Shown: positions 11,804 through 23,749, counted from the first letter of the stretch. The stretch: 64,000 nt of DNA from Torymus aiolomorphi (GCA_036365515.1 CM070877.1:54968475-55032474); one strand, 5' to 3'. Program-made: numbers and translations. Notes: generated by a model not told the origin, from the sequence alone.

Positions 11804-12233
11804 CTTTATCTAAAAAGTCGCTACCAAGCATGCCATCATCAGTTATGTTTCCTACAAATACAATTATATTGACAGAATATTTTCCTATAAGAATTTTAAC
11901 TGATATTTTAAGCATTACTGGAACCTTTTCTCCAGTAGGGTACTTCAAAGTCTCAGTATTAATAGGAATTCGTATATTTTCAGATTTTATAAATTTTAAA
12001 TTTACAATAGTTACATGTGATCCTGAATCTATTTTAAAATTGCAAAATTTATCATTCGCAAAACCATTAAAGTAAAATCTATTTGAATTCCCGTTAATTC
12101 TTCCAACATTAAAATCAGAAAAACGAGAAAATTGATTATTTGAATTTGTAGGAGCTTTGTCGCAATTTGTTGAACTCGCTCCCTTAAGTTTAACATAACC
12201 TAATATCCCTGTATATTTAATTGATTTGGACAA
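11787..12233 (-). pseudogene. Gypsy-1 aspartic protease region
   Basis: A 148-residue open frame. Residues ~67-75 read FKIDSGSHVTIV, a retropepsin active-site loop with D-S-G and Ser in place of the usual Ala/Thr. Near the C-terminus MLGSDFLDKVG matches the conserved Gypsy flap/end motif. It would cleave the polyprotein. It overlaps the next frame slightly at 11787-11803, where the shift into RT occurs. Confidence 0.8.
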
Positions 12234-12253
12234 TATGTTCTAGTATGTCCTTT

Positions 12254-13486
12254 TTATCCACATTGCCAGCATTCTATTTCTCTAAAATCTGTTTGCTTAT
12301 TTCTATTAAAATCTTGTTTTGGTCTTGAATCTTTCTTCATTTCTGGGCTTGTGTCTTGTGTATTTTGAATAACTCGAAGATCTTGTTTAGAATTTTGCGT
12401 ATTCAGAAATAGATTATTTGTTCGGATAAAATGTACCTTTTTATTTTGATCACGAATAACTTTTATCTCCATAGCTCGTGCAAGAGCAATTTTCATTGAA
12501 GTGATTCTTTCTAATTGAAGAATTTCCTTAATTGATGTGTCAAATATTACTACAATAAATTGAGCACATGAAATTTTATCTTGAGTTTCTACGGAGCATT
12601 CAGGATATGTCAAGGCTGCTAATTTTTCGAGGTCATTATTTGCAACTGTTGCAAAATCTTCACCAGGCTTCTGTCTTCTATTTTAGAATTGAGAATAATA
12701 CGTGGGTGATAAATTTTTGTCATCAAAACGTAATTCAAGTTTCAATATTAATTTTTCAAAATCCAAATCATCATTATTTGACAAATTATCTAAAACTATT
12801 CTTGCTTTTCCACGCAAATTGCTAGCTATCAGATTAAATTGATTCAAAAATTCTTGTAGAGACGTCATCCCATCATAGATATCTGGGTTTAATTTATATC
12901 CTAACCCTGCAGAAACTCTTAATGTATCTAACCCTGTTTCAATATGTTAATCTAATCTACGTGGAATATTAGAGGTTAAAGTATTTGTTTCTAAACCTAG
13001 CCTTGGTTGAATCAAGTTAGTATTACTAGCAGCTACGGGATTTACTGTTGGTATTTCCTGTACTAATTGTCATAATGTATGTGAGTTAGATGTGTTATGT
13101 GTAGGTATATGTGTATTTTTTAATTGGCTTAGCTCGTTTTGGAGGTCCTTGATTATTTGTAACAGCGTCAGTCGTTCAGCTTCTTGTTGCTCGTTAAGCC
13201 GCCGTTGTTCCATCAATTCTTTGTCACGAATTTTAAGAGTGGTTGAGAACTGTATTTCTTCTTCACTTCTCTGTTGTAGTCGGGTCTCGAAATCTCTATT
13301 TTCTTGGAAAGCAGATTCCAATTTCTGTTGAAGGTGTAAATTTTCTCCACGAATAGCATCAAGTTCTTTATTTTTCGAAGATAATTCTTGTAGTGCTAAC
13401 TGGAGACTGGGCTGAGCATCTGTTTGTGTTGACATCTTATTATTGTGAGGTGTTACTGATCTTGTTCTTATCGGAGATCCAATCAT
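12254..13486 (-). pseudogene. Gypsy-1 gag (coiled-coil N-terminus, capsid remnant, zinc knuckle)
   Basis: Gag forms the particle and binds the RNA. The N-terminal frame (13486-13070, 138 aa) starts at Met with MIGSPIRTRS and is a strong heptad-rich coiled coil from about residue 30 to 120. A capsid-like stretch follows at 12868-12683 (LNQFNLIASNLRGKARIVLD). The C-terminal piece at 12613-12254 ends in CWQCG, the first half of a CCHC knuckle whose second half lies past a stop. Several stops separate the parts. Confidence 0.8.
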
Positions 13487-13542
13487 GATGAGGTTGTGTA
13501 GTCACAAAAACTTTCTTCAATATTATTTCATGTAATGAAAAT

Positions 13543-13560
13543 ATCCCGGACGAACCCCCA
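13543..13560 (-). promoter_or_regulatory. Gypsy-1 primer-binding site (tRNA-Pro type)
   Basis: On the minus strand the 18 nt read TGGGGGTTCGTCCGGGAT, three bases inside the LTR end. This is the complement of a proline tRNA 3' end and differs by one base from the well-known primer site of murine leukaemia-type retroviruses. It fixes the element's orientation and the inner LTR boundary. Confidence 0.8.
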
Positions 13561-13563
13561 AAA

Positions 13564-13777
13564 TGTTAGATCCGGGTTCGGGTAATAAATAAGTATGTAA
13601 AACAGGATTACAAAAATACGTTGAAACTTTATTTTAATTCAACCCAACCGTCAAGGTCAAACTCAAAATTAAAACTAAACTATTTACAAACAATAAACAA
13701 CAGCTGCCCCGCCGTTGTTATGTGCGGCGGTTCACAATCTTGGAACCGCGTGCACGTTCGATTTCCCGATCATAACA
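13564..13777 (-). mobile_element. Gypsy-1 5' LTR
   Basis: The segment starts TGTTAGATCC and ends CATAACA, so it has TG..CA ends with a TGTTA/TAACA inverted tip. On the minus strand it carries AATAAA (within 13625-13640), a plausible polyadenylation signal. The inner edge is set by the adjacent primer-binding site. The outer edge is inferred from the terminal inverted repeat. Confidence 0.7.
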
Positions 13778-14136
13778 ATATATATGGGATGTTTCAGGTG
13801 AAGTGAGCATGTCAAAATTTTAAAATCGCTCAGAACTCGTTTACTTTTAGATTTTTTATGAAAAAACATGTTTCTCAAATTTTAGGTCGGTATTTGCATA
13901 AATTAAAAAGTTATACAATATTGAAAATTCAAAGTTTTTGCAATTTTTGGTTAAAATCCAAATTTACTCATTTTTTTACTTAAAATCTTTAAACTTTTTA
14001 TATACAACATTGATTGGGAAAAAGTTTGCATTTTATTTGTAGAATACACCAGTATTTTTTTATAACCCTTTTTGTAAGTCTCTGATTGGCTGGTTTTTGG
14101 TATACCTTCATCGACCAAAAGTAAGGACTACGCCAG

Positions 14137-15904
14137 TACCAAATTTCTCCACCAAAGTTTTTTTCAATTCTCTGGACAAAATAATTTAATTTAAAAAAAT
14201 GTCTATGGCTAGAGCTAAGGAAAAAATTCTACAGCACATTGATAAAAACCATAAAAATGTTAAATCATGCAACCGTAAGCCATTCTGTGATTGAGTATCA
14301 TTTGAAGACTTCATGTCACTTATCTTGCTACAAAATTTCGTATTAGCAGTAAATATACATTAAAAAACTAATTTGATTTGTCGAATACTTCATACAATAT
14401 ATTTAGCAATGTGCTCAAGCCTCACTTACTTTGAATTTTCTGAATAGATATTATAATTACTGATTGACATCAGAGTTACCGGTACCTGGATCAAGAATTC
14501 ATTCTAAACTTGAATCACTACTTTCTTAATATTATATTAGTATATTATGCACCAAGGGAATAAAGTGGGCTGTGTGCTCCCTGTGCGAGAGTTGTCGCCC
14601 GAGGGCGACAAACGCCCAGGTTCGCACAACCCACTGTATTCACGAGTGCAATATACGACTTTTTAACACAACTATCATAAAGTTCGTACTCGTTTCCCGC
14701 TGAAAAGGGAAAAAATGCTGCATATTGATTCCCTAACCTCACTCTCGTTTCCAACGCAACGCACTGTTTGTGCCCGAGCCGAGGCGAGGGCACATGTGCG
14801 TGGCGCTGGGGACTAGAATGGGGGTAGGGAATGAACGTATCTCTTTTTTCCCACTTCGGCGGGAATAAAGTACGAACTTTATGATGGGGTGTGTTAAATA
14901 GTTATTTCTATAATATACTACAGTAATACTATAAAAGTTCTTTTTATAATGATTCAAATTATTTAATACAGAAAATCAGACATGTTGCGGATAAGCCTTT
15001 GCATAAATTCCATAAAAATAATTGTACTAAGATTATTGAAAAATAATTGTTAATTGCAGCCTGTCAAAATAATGTAATAAAACAGAACATTGAAAGCTTA
15101 CATTAAAATAGCTGTGTAATTTATGTGATTTATATGAACTTTGGAAATTAAAAAAAAAATAATTGAACAAAAATACTTCATATATTTCATACAAAAGAAC
15201 CATATGAAAAATTATCGATTTTGGCATCTTATAACTGAATTAAATACCTGTACTATCGCATTCTAATCACCAGTTTCACAATTCCAGTTCGAGTTAATTC
15301 ATTAACAGTAAGATAGTAATTTTAAATTTTAAATTCATCTAAAATAGTATAAAACATGATTTTTAGTGAATATCCGATAAAGATTAACTTACTATGAGTT
15401 TTATCCGCAACATGTCTGACTTTCAGTATTAAATAATTTGAATCATTATAAAAAGTACTTATATAGTATTACTGTAGTATATTATAGAAATACTTAATAA
15501 TATTAAGAAAGTAGTGATTCAAGTTTAGAATGAATTCTTGATCCAGGTACCGGTAACTCTGATTTCAATCAGTTATAATATTTATTCAGAAAATTCAAAG
15601 TAAGTGAGGTTTGAGCACATTGCTAAATATATTGTATGAAGTATTCGACAAATCAAATTAGTTTTTTAATGTTCATTTACTGCTAATACAAAATTTTGTA
15701 GCAAGATAAGTGACATGAAGCCTTCAAATGATACTCAATCACAGAATGGCTTATGGTTGCATGATTTAACATTTTTATGGTTTTTATCAATTTTCAATGT
15801 GCTGTAGAATTTTTTCCTTAGCTCCAGCCATAAACTTTTTTTTTTCTAAATTAAAATATTTTGTCCAAAGAATTGAAAAAAACTTTGGTGCAGAAATTTG
15901 GTAC
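14137..15904. repeat. Long foldback element 2 (1.77 kb inverted repeat)
   Basis: The left arm (GTACCAAATTTCTCCACCAA from 14137 to about 14535, continuing 14895-14996) is the inverse of 15398-15904 (ending GAAATTTGGTAC). Shared landmarks are GGTACCTGGATCAAGAATTC and its inverse, and CAGACATGTTGCGGATAA on both sides. The left arm is split by a separate GC-rich insertion at about 14536-14894 that is absent from the right arm. The loop (14997-15397) is AT-rich and has no gene. Confidence 0.85.
14541..14653. mobile_element. Hairpin MITE, family C, inside foldback 2
   Basis: The element opens GTATATTATGCACCAAGGGA and closes with the inverse-type end ACGAGTGCAATATAC. GTGGGCTGTG/CACAACCCAC and CGCCCGAGGGCG pair inside it. 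The interruption of the foldback arm continues to about 14894 with a second GC-rich part (CACTTCGGCGGGAATAAAGT), so either the element is longer or two pieces lie together. Confidence 0.6.
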
Positions 15905-15908
15905 TCGT

Positions 15909-16633
15909 GTTAAGTCCCGAAAAATCGAGGAATATACTCTTATATTTTGTTTTGGTAATCAATAGTTGAATTATATTACCTTTTCTCCTTGGTGTAGGCT
16001 CTCGAAATGAATCAATCACACTTTTGGAATTAATTAGGATGTGTTTATTGCTACAAGATTTCTTCTATAAGATGACCTGGCTAGTAATTGCCCTTACAAT
16101 AACTATTCGATTTATTCGATTATTGTGTATAATTTATTTGTTGACTGAATAATATATACGCGGGTAATTAGTACCAATGAATTATTAATTATATTGATAT
16201 AAGTATTTTGACGTAAATTGCTATAGGCTTGTATTGGCCTGTACAAATAATCACTACTCCTATTGTCGGCCGGAGTAGTACGGAGCCCGCGATCTGTGCG
16301 CGATTGCTAACGTGTGTGGCGTACATCGCTTCTTTTATAATACAAAATAATTAGGTTAAAAATGATGGTGAACAGTAAATCGAGATCATCTTATTTAGTA
16401 ATGTAATCGTCGTCAGTCGTATACAATTCGGCAGAAGCACTGAGAAATGCTGATTCTAAAGAAAATGTAATACGCTGTCTTTCGCAAGTTTGATGATCTG
16501 TTACGAACGATGCCTCGTATTTGAAAATGCAACATTTTAGAATTTCGCAGATACATCATTTTGTGTGTCAGAAAATTACTGATGAAAGTGTTGGGATAAA
16601 ATTTAAATTTAAGGATACGTCACAGACGTAGCA
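15909..16633 (-). mobile_element. Copia-type LTR fragment (3' LTR)
   Basis: On the minus strand the segment begins TGCTACGTCTGTGACG directly after a purine tract, and the far end at 15909 gives the CA of a TG..CA LTR. The length of about 725 bp is estimated, since only this LTR is present. It abuts the end of foldback 2, which suggests insertion at or next to it. Confidence 0.5.
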
Positions 16634-16716
16634 CCTCCCCCCTTAGACTGTTGGATGTCGTAGAGATTCAACAGGTATAGAACTAGTTAAAACATCAGTG
16701 ATTTTCTGTTACAGAA
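16634..16716 (-). pseudogene. End of a Copia pol frame with polypurine tract
   Basis: Read on the minus strand, about 20 codons (ITDVLTSSIPVESLRHP) resemble the C-terminal end of Copia RNase H (I-AD-LTK-LP pattern). They close with a stop and then AAGGGGGGAGG, a typical polypurine tract, just before the LTR. Upstream of about 16716 the similarity is lost, so only the last piece of the element is retained. Confidence 0.5.
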
Positions 16717-18704
16717 TTTTCAATAATAATAACAATTCAAATAATATAAAACTATAATAAATAATTCATATAATAATAAAAATTCATATATTAAAAGCAA
16801 TAATAAAAATTCAATAAATTTAAACAAAATTTCGTATCGTCTATAAGTTTCTATAAAAGAAATCAAGTATTTTTGTTCCTAACACTAGGCTACACTTAAC
16901 CTACGGTTTTACTTTGTATCACTTGTTGAGTGCCGATTTTTCCTAGTGTTCAAATGACAGTGCGGATCACTATGGAATAAATGAGTAGTCTTACTTCGTT
17001 CGTACATAAATTTCATTTTATATAACAATTGATTAATAAAACATTACGTAATAAATATAGCATACGTTATGCATTGGAATTTGTATAGAGATATATATCT
17101 TGTTTGAACATCGCATTTCGACAATTAAATTATTTTATTGCGCTAGCGTATAATAATTTTTGTTTAGCTGTTTTTACAAAAAATAAAGTCATTGATTAAC
17201 CGAGTTTAGAAATAATGTGTATATTAAATAATTTTATAGTAAATAAAAGATGATTCAAGTGATCATTCACTTTCCTCCCTGCTGAAATATTTGGCAAAAG
17301 ATATATTATTTTTTCCTCTTTGTTTAAGTAGAATGACATTAAAGGGTTTTTTATATTATCATTATAAAAATATTTTTCAACCGTATATTGAGAAAAATTA
17401 TAATTATTTCCAAAAGAAAAATTTAATTATACGTAGGTATTTTTTTTTTTTTAAAAGAACGTTAATAGGTTGGAGTGATTTTGGTAAATTTTGACTTTTT
17501 ATTGTTCTTATGCGTCATTGTATTACCTTTCTTTGAAAACCTCAGCCATTTTAAAAGTTCATTTTAGAACTCAAGATTTTTTCTGGCATGAGTAGCATTT
17601 ACATATTTGCATTAGAGAGTATACAGTGCGTTAGAGTAGAAAATTGCTTTACCCAATACAGTGCCGAATAGTGTATCTTGTAGGATGTTCATGTCAGTAT
17701 ATGATGAAACTGATCATTTCCAATACATTATATTCGATTTAATCTTAGCAATGTGAGTATAGCTACCTGATTTCTTTCTTTTGTTCTTGAACTATTCATA
17801 AAATTTCTTTTATAAGTGCCAACAATTTTTCTGTAGGCAAATACAGCTTGATTTTGCATAAAATTGCAGCCAAATTATTTTTATCTATGTTTGTTAGGGT
17901 TGCAAGGATTAGGAATGGTTTTATTTCTTTTTCCTTTGGATTAGTTCTATAATTTCTTATTCAAAGCTATAGATAGAATAATAAGTTATTAAATTGATCC
18001 CTGAAGTGTTTTGTACGTTGTGACTAAATAATTAATTAAATATTCCTATTATTTAATAACACATAATTTTTACAAATAAAACTTTTGCTTGTTTCATTAG
18101 GAAACAAAAACTGAGGTATTTTAATATGTATTCGCAATATTTTTGTTTGCTTTTAACAAGAAAAGAACAATATATTTTTATTTTATTTTGTCAACGATGT
18201 TATTTTTGGTTGTAATAATATTTCTAAAAATTATCATGTATGAATCTTTACACTGTCTTCATAAAAAAAAATTATTCTTATAATTTCATTGTCCAGACTT
18301 ATCTTATTTCGATCGCATTTTTCTAAAATAATTAACTTTTTTAGGAAGTACAGTTGCTTTTCATGAAATATACTAACAAGTTGATACGAACAATTGCAGA
18401 CAATTGATAAGTGGTTTAAATTGTAAATTTGGTAAAATTTTGATCACCTTAGGTTTATATTCTAGTTGACCAAGCAGTAGAATGGGTTTGCTTCAAATGA
18501 AAAAGTTCAGCTGCAATTATAATTCTCTATAGCTGTATTAAATTTGGAAAAATAAGAAGAGATGATTATGATAGATGTTAATATTGAGTATGTTGTCCAT
18601 ATTCCAAAACAAAAATGTTATGTTATTATTTGTTATAATATTGTCTTTGCTTGTTTCCCATAATTGAATAAAATATTATTTTGTTCATTTTAATAGTGTT
18701 GAAA
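16717..18704. other. AT-rich interval, no gene recognised
   Basis: Two kilobases of very AT-rich sequence. Short open frames such as 17291-17494 are Lys/Phe/Tyr-rich products of base composition without motif. No repeat partner inside the window was found. Confidence 0.45.
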
Positions 18705-19185
18705 ATTCTTATTATGCTGATCCTTTTGAAATTTATTCATATTTGGTTTTTTAATAGGCCATGTTTTGTCTCTCTTTTTAAACTTTTTTCTGATAGTAAA
18801 TTTATTGTAGTAATCTTTAGATTTCAATTTTAGTCTCGTAATTTTTGATAATTCTTTTAAATACTTTTAATAATTATATATCCATTTTAACTTTTTGACG
18901 TTTTTATTAGATGTTACTTTGGTTAAAACTAACTGCAATTGGTGTACTTTATTAGGATTTGTATTTAGATTGATTATTACGTTATGATCTTGATTATCAA
19001 AAGTCTCTCTTACTTGACTTTTATTCTCAATCTGTTCTTCGTGTTCTTGACTATCAAATATTTTTAGATGACCTCTATTCTCTAGATGCTTTTGAAGTTT
19101 TTGATTATCAAACATATCTTTTGGTTGATTTTCATTTTCGAAAACTACTTTACTATTATTTAATAAGTTCTTTAGATTTTTTGTA
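18705..19185 (-). CDS. Uncharacterised charged reading frame, possible relic exon
   Basis: On the minus strand this ~480-bp stretch has a single in-frame stop (near 18870). It encodes a hydrophilic, Lys/Asn/Gln/Glu-rich sequence. The first part (Met at 19115) repeats an F-D-N/S-Q motif three times: MFDNQKLQKH, KIFDSQEHEE and TFDNQDHN. No domain is recognised. It could be a fragment of a low-complexity host exon or of a transposon protein, or it could be chance, since AT-rich frames often read as Lys/Asn-rich. Its edge at 19185 coincides with a hairpin repeat. Confidence 0.2.
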
Positions 19186-19203
19186 TCATTTCACTCTTCG
19201 GAA

Positions 19204-19287
19204 AATGTATCAAGGAGCGCGGGAGTGCTCCGAAGGCAAGTATAGAAGAAGCCTGAAGGAGCGACGACCCGCGCTACTTATACATTG
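19204..19287. repeat. Small hairpin repeat
   Basis: AATGTATCAAGGAGCGCGGG at 19204-19224 pairs with CCCGCGCTACTTATACATT at 19269-19287. The loop has GGAGTGCTCC and AGGCAAG..GCCTGAAG pairings. The GC-rich core in AT-rich flanks resembles the family C hairpins, though the GCACCAAGGGA tip is not preserved. Confidence 0.45.
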
Positions 19288-19576
19288 AAATGGGTGCGCC
19301 AGAATTTCACTAATTTTTTACGCCTCGGAATTATGTTTTTATCTACTATATAATATATCAATGGATAGCTGCTTTGATGTATTACATGCATAAAAATTTT
19401 CAATTAAAAATATGCCGCCGTTTTCAAATTACATTAAGGTAAAAAATTCGAGGGTTGATTTCCTTTTCAGATTATTTTTCTTTTCTCTTTCCTTCAGACC
19501 TCGATCAGCTGTTTTGTTCCGACCGTTGCTCTCTCGTGATTGGTCTATGCTATATATCTCCTCCACAGTCCACAGG

Positions 19577-20467
19577 GGGGTTGCTCTTCAATGATATACG
19601 ATAAAATGTTTATCACCGCGTAATACAGGTATGTTTTTAGGATGAATAGTACCATTTTGAACCAAATTTTGATTTGATGTGACGTATACTATAGTAAAAC
19701 GATTATGTCGCATCGCAACGCATATTGCTAAAGATAATTTTATATTACGCCATAAGTTTTGTTTGTTTGTACACTTTGTATATCAAAACGTTATGCAATA
19801 CAAAATTCTTCGCTATGGGGCAGTACAAGATTACCCTTAGCGATATGCGTTGCGATGCAATATAATCGTTTTACCACAGTATATTCTCTAAAGTTGAATT
19901 AGTGAAAATTGCTCTACCCATTAAATTAGTAGAAAAAAAATAGTAATTTATTAATGATTATTCGCATTTAATTAGTAGTCTTTAAAAAAACTACTAATGA
20001 AATAGTGAATATTCACTAATAAATTAGTAGTTTTTTCTACGAATTTAATGGGTTAAAAACTACTAATGAAATAGTGAATATTCACTAATAACTTAGTAGT
20101 TTATTCTACTAATTTAATGGGAGGAGCAATTTTCACTAATTCAATTTTAGAGAGTATACTGTGGTGAAACGATTATGTTGCATAGCAATGCATATCGCTA
20201 AGGGTAATTTTGTATTGCCCCATAGCGAAGAATTTTTTATTGCACAACGTTTCCACATACAAAGTTTACAAACAAACAAAACTTATCGCTATGGCGTAAT
20301 ATAAAATTACCCTTAGCGATATGCGTTGCGATGTGACATAATCATTTTACCACAGTATATGGCCCATCAAATCAAAATTTTGTCCTAAATTGTACTATAT
20401 GTCCTAAAAACATACCTGTATTACGCGGTGATAAACATTTTATCGTATATCATTGAAGAGCAACCCT
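19577..20467. repeat. Long foldback element 3, a palindrome made of palindromes
   Basis: The outer ends are GGGTTGCTCTTCAATGATAT and its inverse ATATCATTGAAGAGCAACCC. The arms run through TTATCACCGCGTAATACAGG to a centre near 20020. Each arm is itself a hairpin (GATATGCGTTGCGATG and its inverse, around the TATGGCGTAATA and CTATGGGGCA segments). The central 200 bp is a tandem/inverted cluster of AAACTACTAATGAAATAGTG and AATATTCACTAATAAATTAG units. No ORF. Confidence 0.85.
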
Positions 20468-20481
20468 CCAGCTTTATGCTC

Positions 20482-20482
<1 letters not shown>

Positions 20483-20578
<96 letters not shown>
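20483..20578. repeat. (GA)n microsatellite
   Basis: Forty-plus uninterrupted GA repeats lie exactly between foldback 3 and foldback 4. Confidence 0.98.
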
Positions 20579-23500
20579 AGCCACGGTGCCAAAGAAGATA
20601 GACCCTAATAGAAGAGCAAAGCCTGCAGGGTAAGTGAGGCAACCCGAAATAGTAGTTACCCAGACCACGCGCGGCGCGACAGTCGATTTCCGAGCGCTCC
20701 GTGAACAGCTGACTCGAGCGGACGCACGGCCGATAACTTACCACCCATGCCGACTGCAATGGTAACACAATAGACATTCCATATTTATTACTAAAAAAAC
20801 TATGCGTTATAATAATGTCAGTTATCGACGATAATTATAAGCATAATAAATAAAGCAGTAAAACGTACTCCAAAAGAAGTTAACGTGAAACTGATATCCT
20901 TAAACCAAATGGGGAAACAATTTATATATTACATCTATGCTATTCATATACGTAGGTGACGTTAGTCCTATGGATAACGTTTTCGGCTACCAATCTTTTT
21001 GATTCGAGTTCGAATATCCTCTACAGTAACTTTTTTTTTTAATAATATATAAAAAAATCTTTGAAAATTGAAAACCATTTGTTTGGTTTTTACTTAGGAA
21101 GATTATTATAAATGTTGTTCTTAATATTTTTAATACAAGTTATTTTTTTACAAAAAATAAATCTATTTTTAAATATTTAATTTTATTTCTTTATATTACT
21201 TATATTTGTTAAATTTTTTTTATATTGTATATTTGTTTATAAATATTATTATGTTGGAACAGCTGTAGATATTGGATTATTAATAATAAAATTAATGTCT
21301 ATTATTATTTTTCACATGAGTTAACAATATAAATTGTGGAAATTCATAATAGAATATGTTAATAATAAATAATTTGAACAACGCAAGCAAAAGAATATTT
21401 AAGATACATATGGGAGCGTCCAGCAGAAACGGGCCACCGAGCGCGCGCGGTGCTTTTTACGCGTAAAAGGCGCTCTGTTTAACTCGCTCATAATCGTATG
21501 CTGCGTCTTTGAAAAAAAAACCAAGGACCTATATCGATAGATTTTTTTCTGCTTTTTCCAATTACGCCATTGTTTTTATTGCGAAACGCGTTCTTCCGGA
21601 CGAAAACTCGAGTTGAATATTGAAAGCCATTTTTCTCAAAGTATATCATGTTTTTTTTTCAAAATAAACTACACCATTGGAAAGTACAACTCTCAAGCTT
21701 CAAAACCCTATCTTGGAGAAGTTGGAGAAATAAAGGGTTTAAAAGTAACAACATGAAAAAGACAGTGCCGAGGGTCCGCGCGAGCCCCTCGCGCCCGTGC
21801 GTACGGCACGTTTAAGTGCACGCTCTATTCAATTCGCTAATAATCGTGTACCAAGTCTCTGAAAAAAGAACTAAGGACACGTATCGATAGATTTTTCCCT
21901 GCTCTTTCCAATGGTGCTATTATTTTTATTCCGAAATGCTTCCTTCTAGTTGAAAATTCTATTTGAATGTTTAAACTCTATTTTTTCAATAAAATATCAG
22001 TCTTTTCTTCAAAATGAATTATATTCTTCAAAAGTACAAGTCTTAAACTATAAAATATTATATTTTTAAGTTGAAACATGAAAAGTTCAAAAATAGTAAG
22101 ATCAAAAAGACAGCGGCTGCCCGAACTTTTTACGCTATGCCCAAGGGCGGATTAATACACGCGATGTGCTATTTCGCCCTTTCTTTTTTGTAAATATAAA
22201 ATGTTTTGTAACTTACAATGCCAATGGGTGGACATAATAGCATTAGATTTTATTCGACAAGAATCGCATATTTTGTCTCTATCAGTTAAATGCGGATAAC
22301 AAGCTCTAAGTTTATCGGAAACAAACCTAAGTTTCGATGAATGCTTTATTTCATCAGATGGATTACAGCAACAATTTAAAATGTTAGACATTTTATTAAG
22401 CTTTTTTTTATAAAGGCAATAAGACAAAGGGGCAAAGTAATAAGGCATGTCCATAAAGCACCTGGCTAGTGGGCGACGCAGGCCTCTAGTTAAGCCCGCG
22501 GGGTGATGTTTTTCATTGAAGGTAGCGCGCTTGGTGCTTGCCATCTAGCGGGCACTTCGGGTACTAATCCCGAACAGAAGCATTTCGGAATAAAAATAAT
22601 AGCACCATTGGGAAGAGCAGGAAAAAATCCATCGATATATGTCCTTAGTTCTTTTTCAGAGACTTGGTACACGATTGTTAGCGAATTGAATAGAGCGTGC
22701 ACTTAAACGTGCCGTACGCACGGGCGCGAGGGACTCGCGCGGACCCTCGGCGCTGTCTTTTTCATGTTGTTACTTTTAAACCCTTTATTTCTCCAACTTC
22801 TCCAAGATAGGGTTTTGAAGCTTAAGAGTTGTACTTTCCAATGGTGTAGTTTATTTTGAAAAAAAACATGATATACTTTGAGAAAAATGGCTTTCAATAT
22901 TCAACTCGAGTTTTCGTCCGGAAGAAAGCGTTTCGCAATAAAAACAATGGCACCGTTGGAAAGAGCAGGAAAAAATCTATCGATATAGGCGCTTGGTTTT
23001 TTTTTTAAAGAAGCAGCATACGATTATGAACGAGTTAAACAGAGCGCCTTTTACGCGAAAAAAGGCACCGCGCGCGCTCGGTGGCCCGTTTCTGCTGGAC
23101 GCTCCCATATATTAAATAAATTTAACCTTTAAAAATAGATTTATTTTTTGTAAAAAAAAACATTTTTATTAAAAATATTAAGAACAACATTTATAATAAT
23201 CTTCCTAAATAAAAAGCAAATAAATGGTTTTCAATTTTCGAAGATTTTTTTATATATTATAAAAAAAAAAAAATTACTGTAGAAGAGATTCGAACTCGAA
23301 TCAAAAAGATTCGTAGCCGAGAACGTTATGCACAGGACTAACGTCATCTACGTATGTGAACAGCATAGATGTAATATATAAATTGTTTCCCCATTTGCTT
23401 CAAGGATATCAGTTTAACGTTAACTTCTTTTGGAGTACGTTTTACTGCTTTATTTATTATGCTTGTAATTATCGTCGATAACTGACATTACTATAACACA

Positions 23501-23735
23501 TAATTTTTTAGTAGATACACGGAATGTCTATTGTGTTACCATTGCAGTCGACATTGGGTGGTAAGTTATCGGCCATGCGTCCGCTGAGTCAGCTGTTCAC
23601 GGAGCGCTCGGAAATCGACTGTCGCGCCGCGCGTGGTCGGGGTACCTACTACGCTTCGGGGTGCCTCACTCGGCCTATGCGCTTTGCGCTTCTATTACGG
23701 TCTATCTTCTTTGACGGTGCTGTTGCTGTATAACC
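20577..23735. repeat. Long foldback element 4 (3.16 kb, arms >1.1 kb)
   Basis: The left arm 20577-21943 returns inverted at 22577-23735. Landmarks are AAAGAAGATAGACC / GGTCTATCTTCTTT at the ends, GCGCGGCGCGACAGTCGATT and its inverse, GGGAGCGTCCAGCAGAAACG and its inverse, and ATCGATAGATTTTT. The left arm has about 230 bp (21180-21410) not found on the right. Inside each arm a unit of about 360 bp (CGCTC..TTTAA..TCGCT..ATAATCGT, then TATCGATAGATTTTT) is repeated in direct orientation. Microsatellites flank both ends, (GA)n on the left and (AT)n on the right. The loop carries a small ORF. Confidence 0.9.
22152..22391 (-). CDS. Short cysteine-motif protein in the loop of foldback 4
   Basis: From the Met at 22391 the frame encodes 79 residues. 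The first 30 contain C-C-C-N-P, and about 35 residues later comes K-I-C-D-S-C-R. This CC-N-P ... K-I-C-x2-C-R arrangement looks like a zinc-binding N-terminal module that I recall from uncharacterised insect proteins often linked to transposons; I cannot search to confirm. An in-frame Met at 22544 would add 51 residues, but these have no motif and overlap repeat sequence. The frame lies in the unpaired loop, so it may be the only coding content of the element, either a remnant of its protein or a captured exon. Confidence 0.4.
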   Translation of the reverse strand: MSNILNCCCNPSDEIKHSSKLRFVSDKLRACYPHLTDRDKICDSCRIKSNAIMSTHWHCKLQNILYLQKRKGEIAHRVY

Positions 23736-23748
23736 TGTCGCATGTATA

Positions 23749-23749
23749 T

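Larger units (their letters stand above)
9070..13777 (-). mobile_element. Degenerate Gypsy-family LTR retrotransposon (Gypsy-1), 3' LTR missing
   Basis: Read on the minus strand, the order is LTR (13777-13564), primer-binding site, gag with coiled coil and one zinc knuckle, aspartic protease, reverse transcriptase, RNase H and integrase. That is the Ty3/Gypsy order. The element stops near 9070 just after the C-terminal integrase tail. No second LTR matching 13564-13777 is visible there, so the 3' end is lost. Many in-frame stops and frameshifts show it is dead. Confidence 0.9.

Noticed and set aside
17291..17494. 67-codon Lys/Phe/Tyr-rich frame
   Set aside because: Composition is that expected from AT-rich DNA and nothing else supports a gene.
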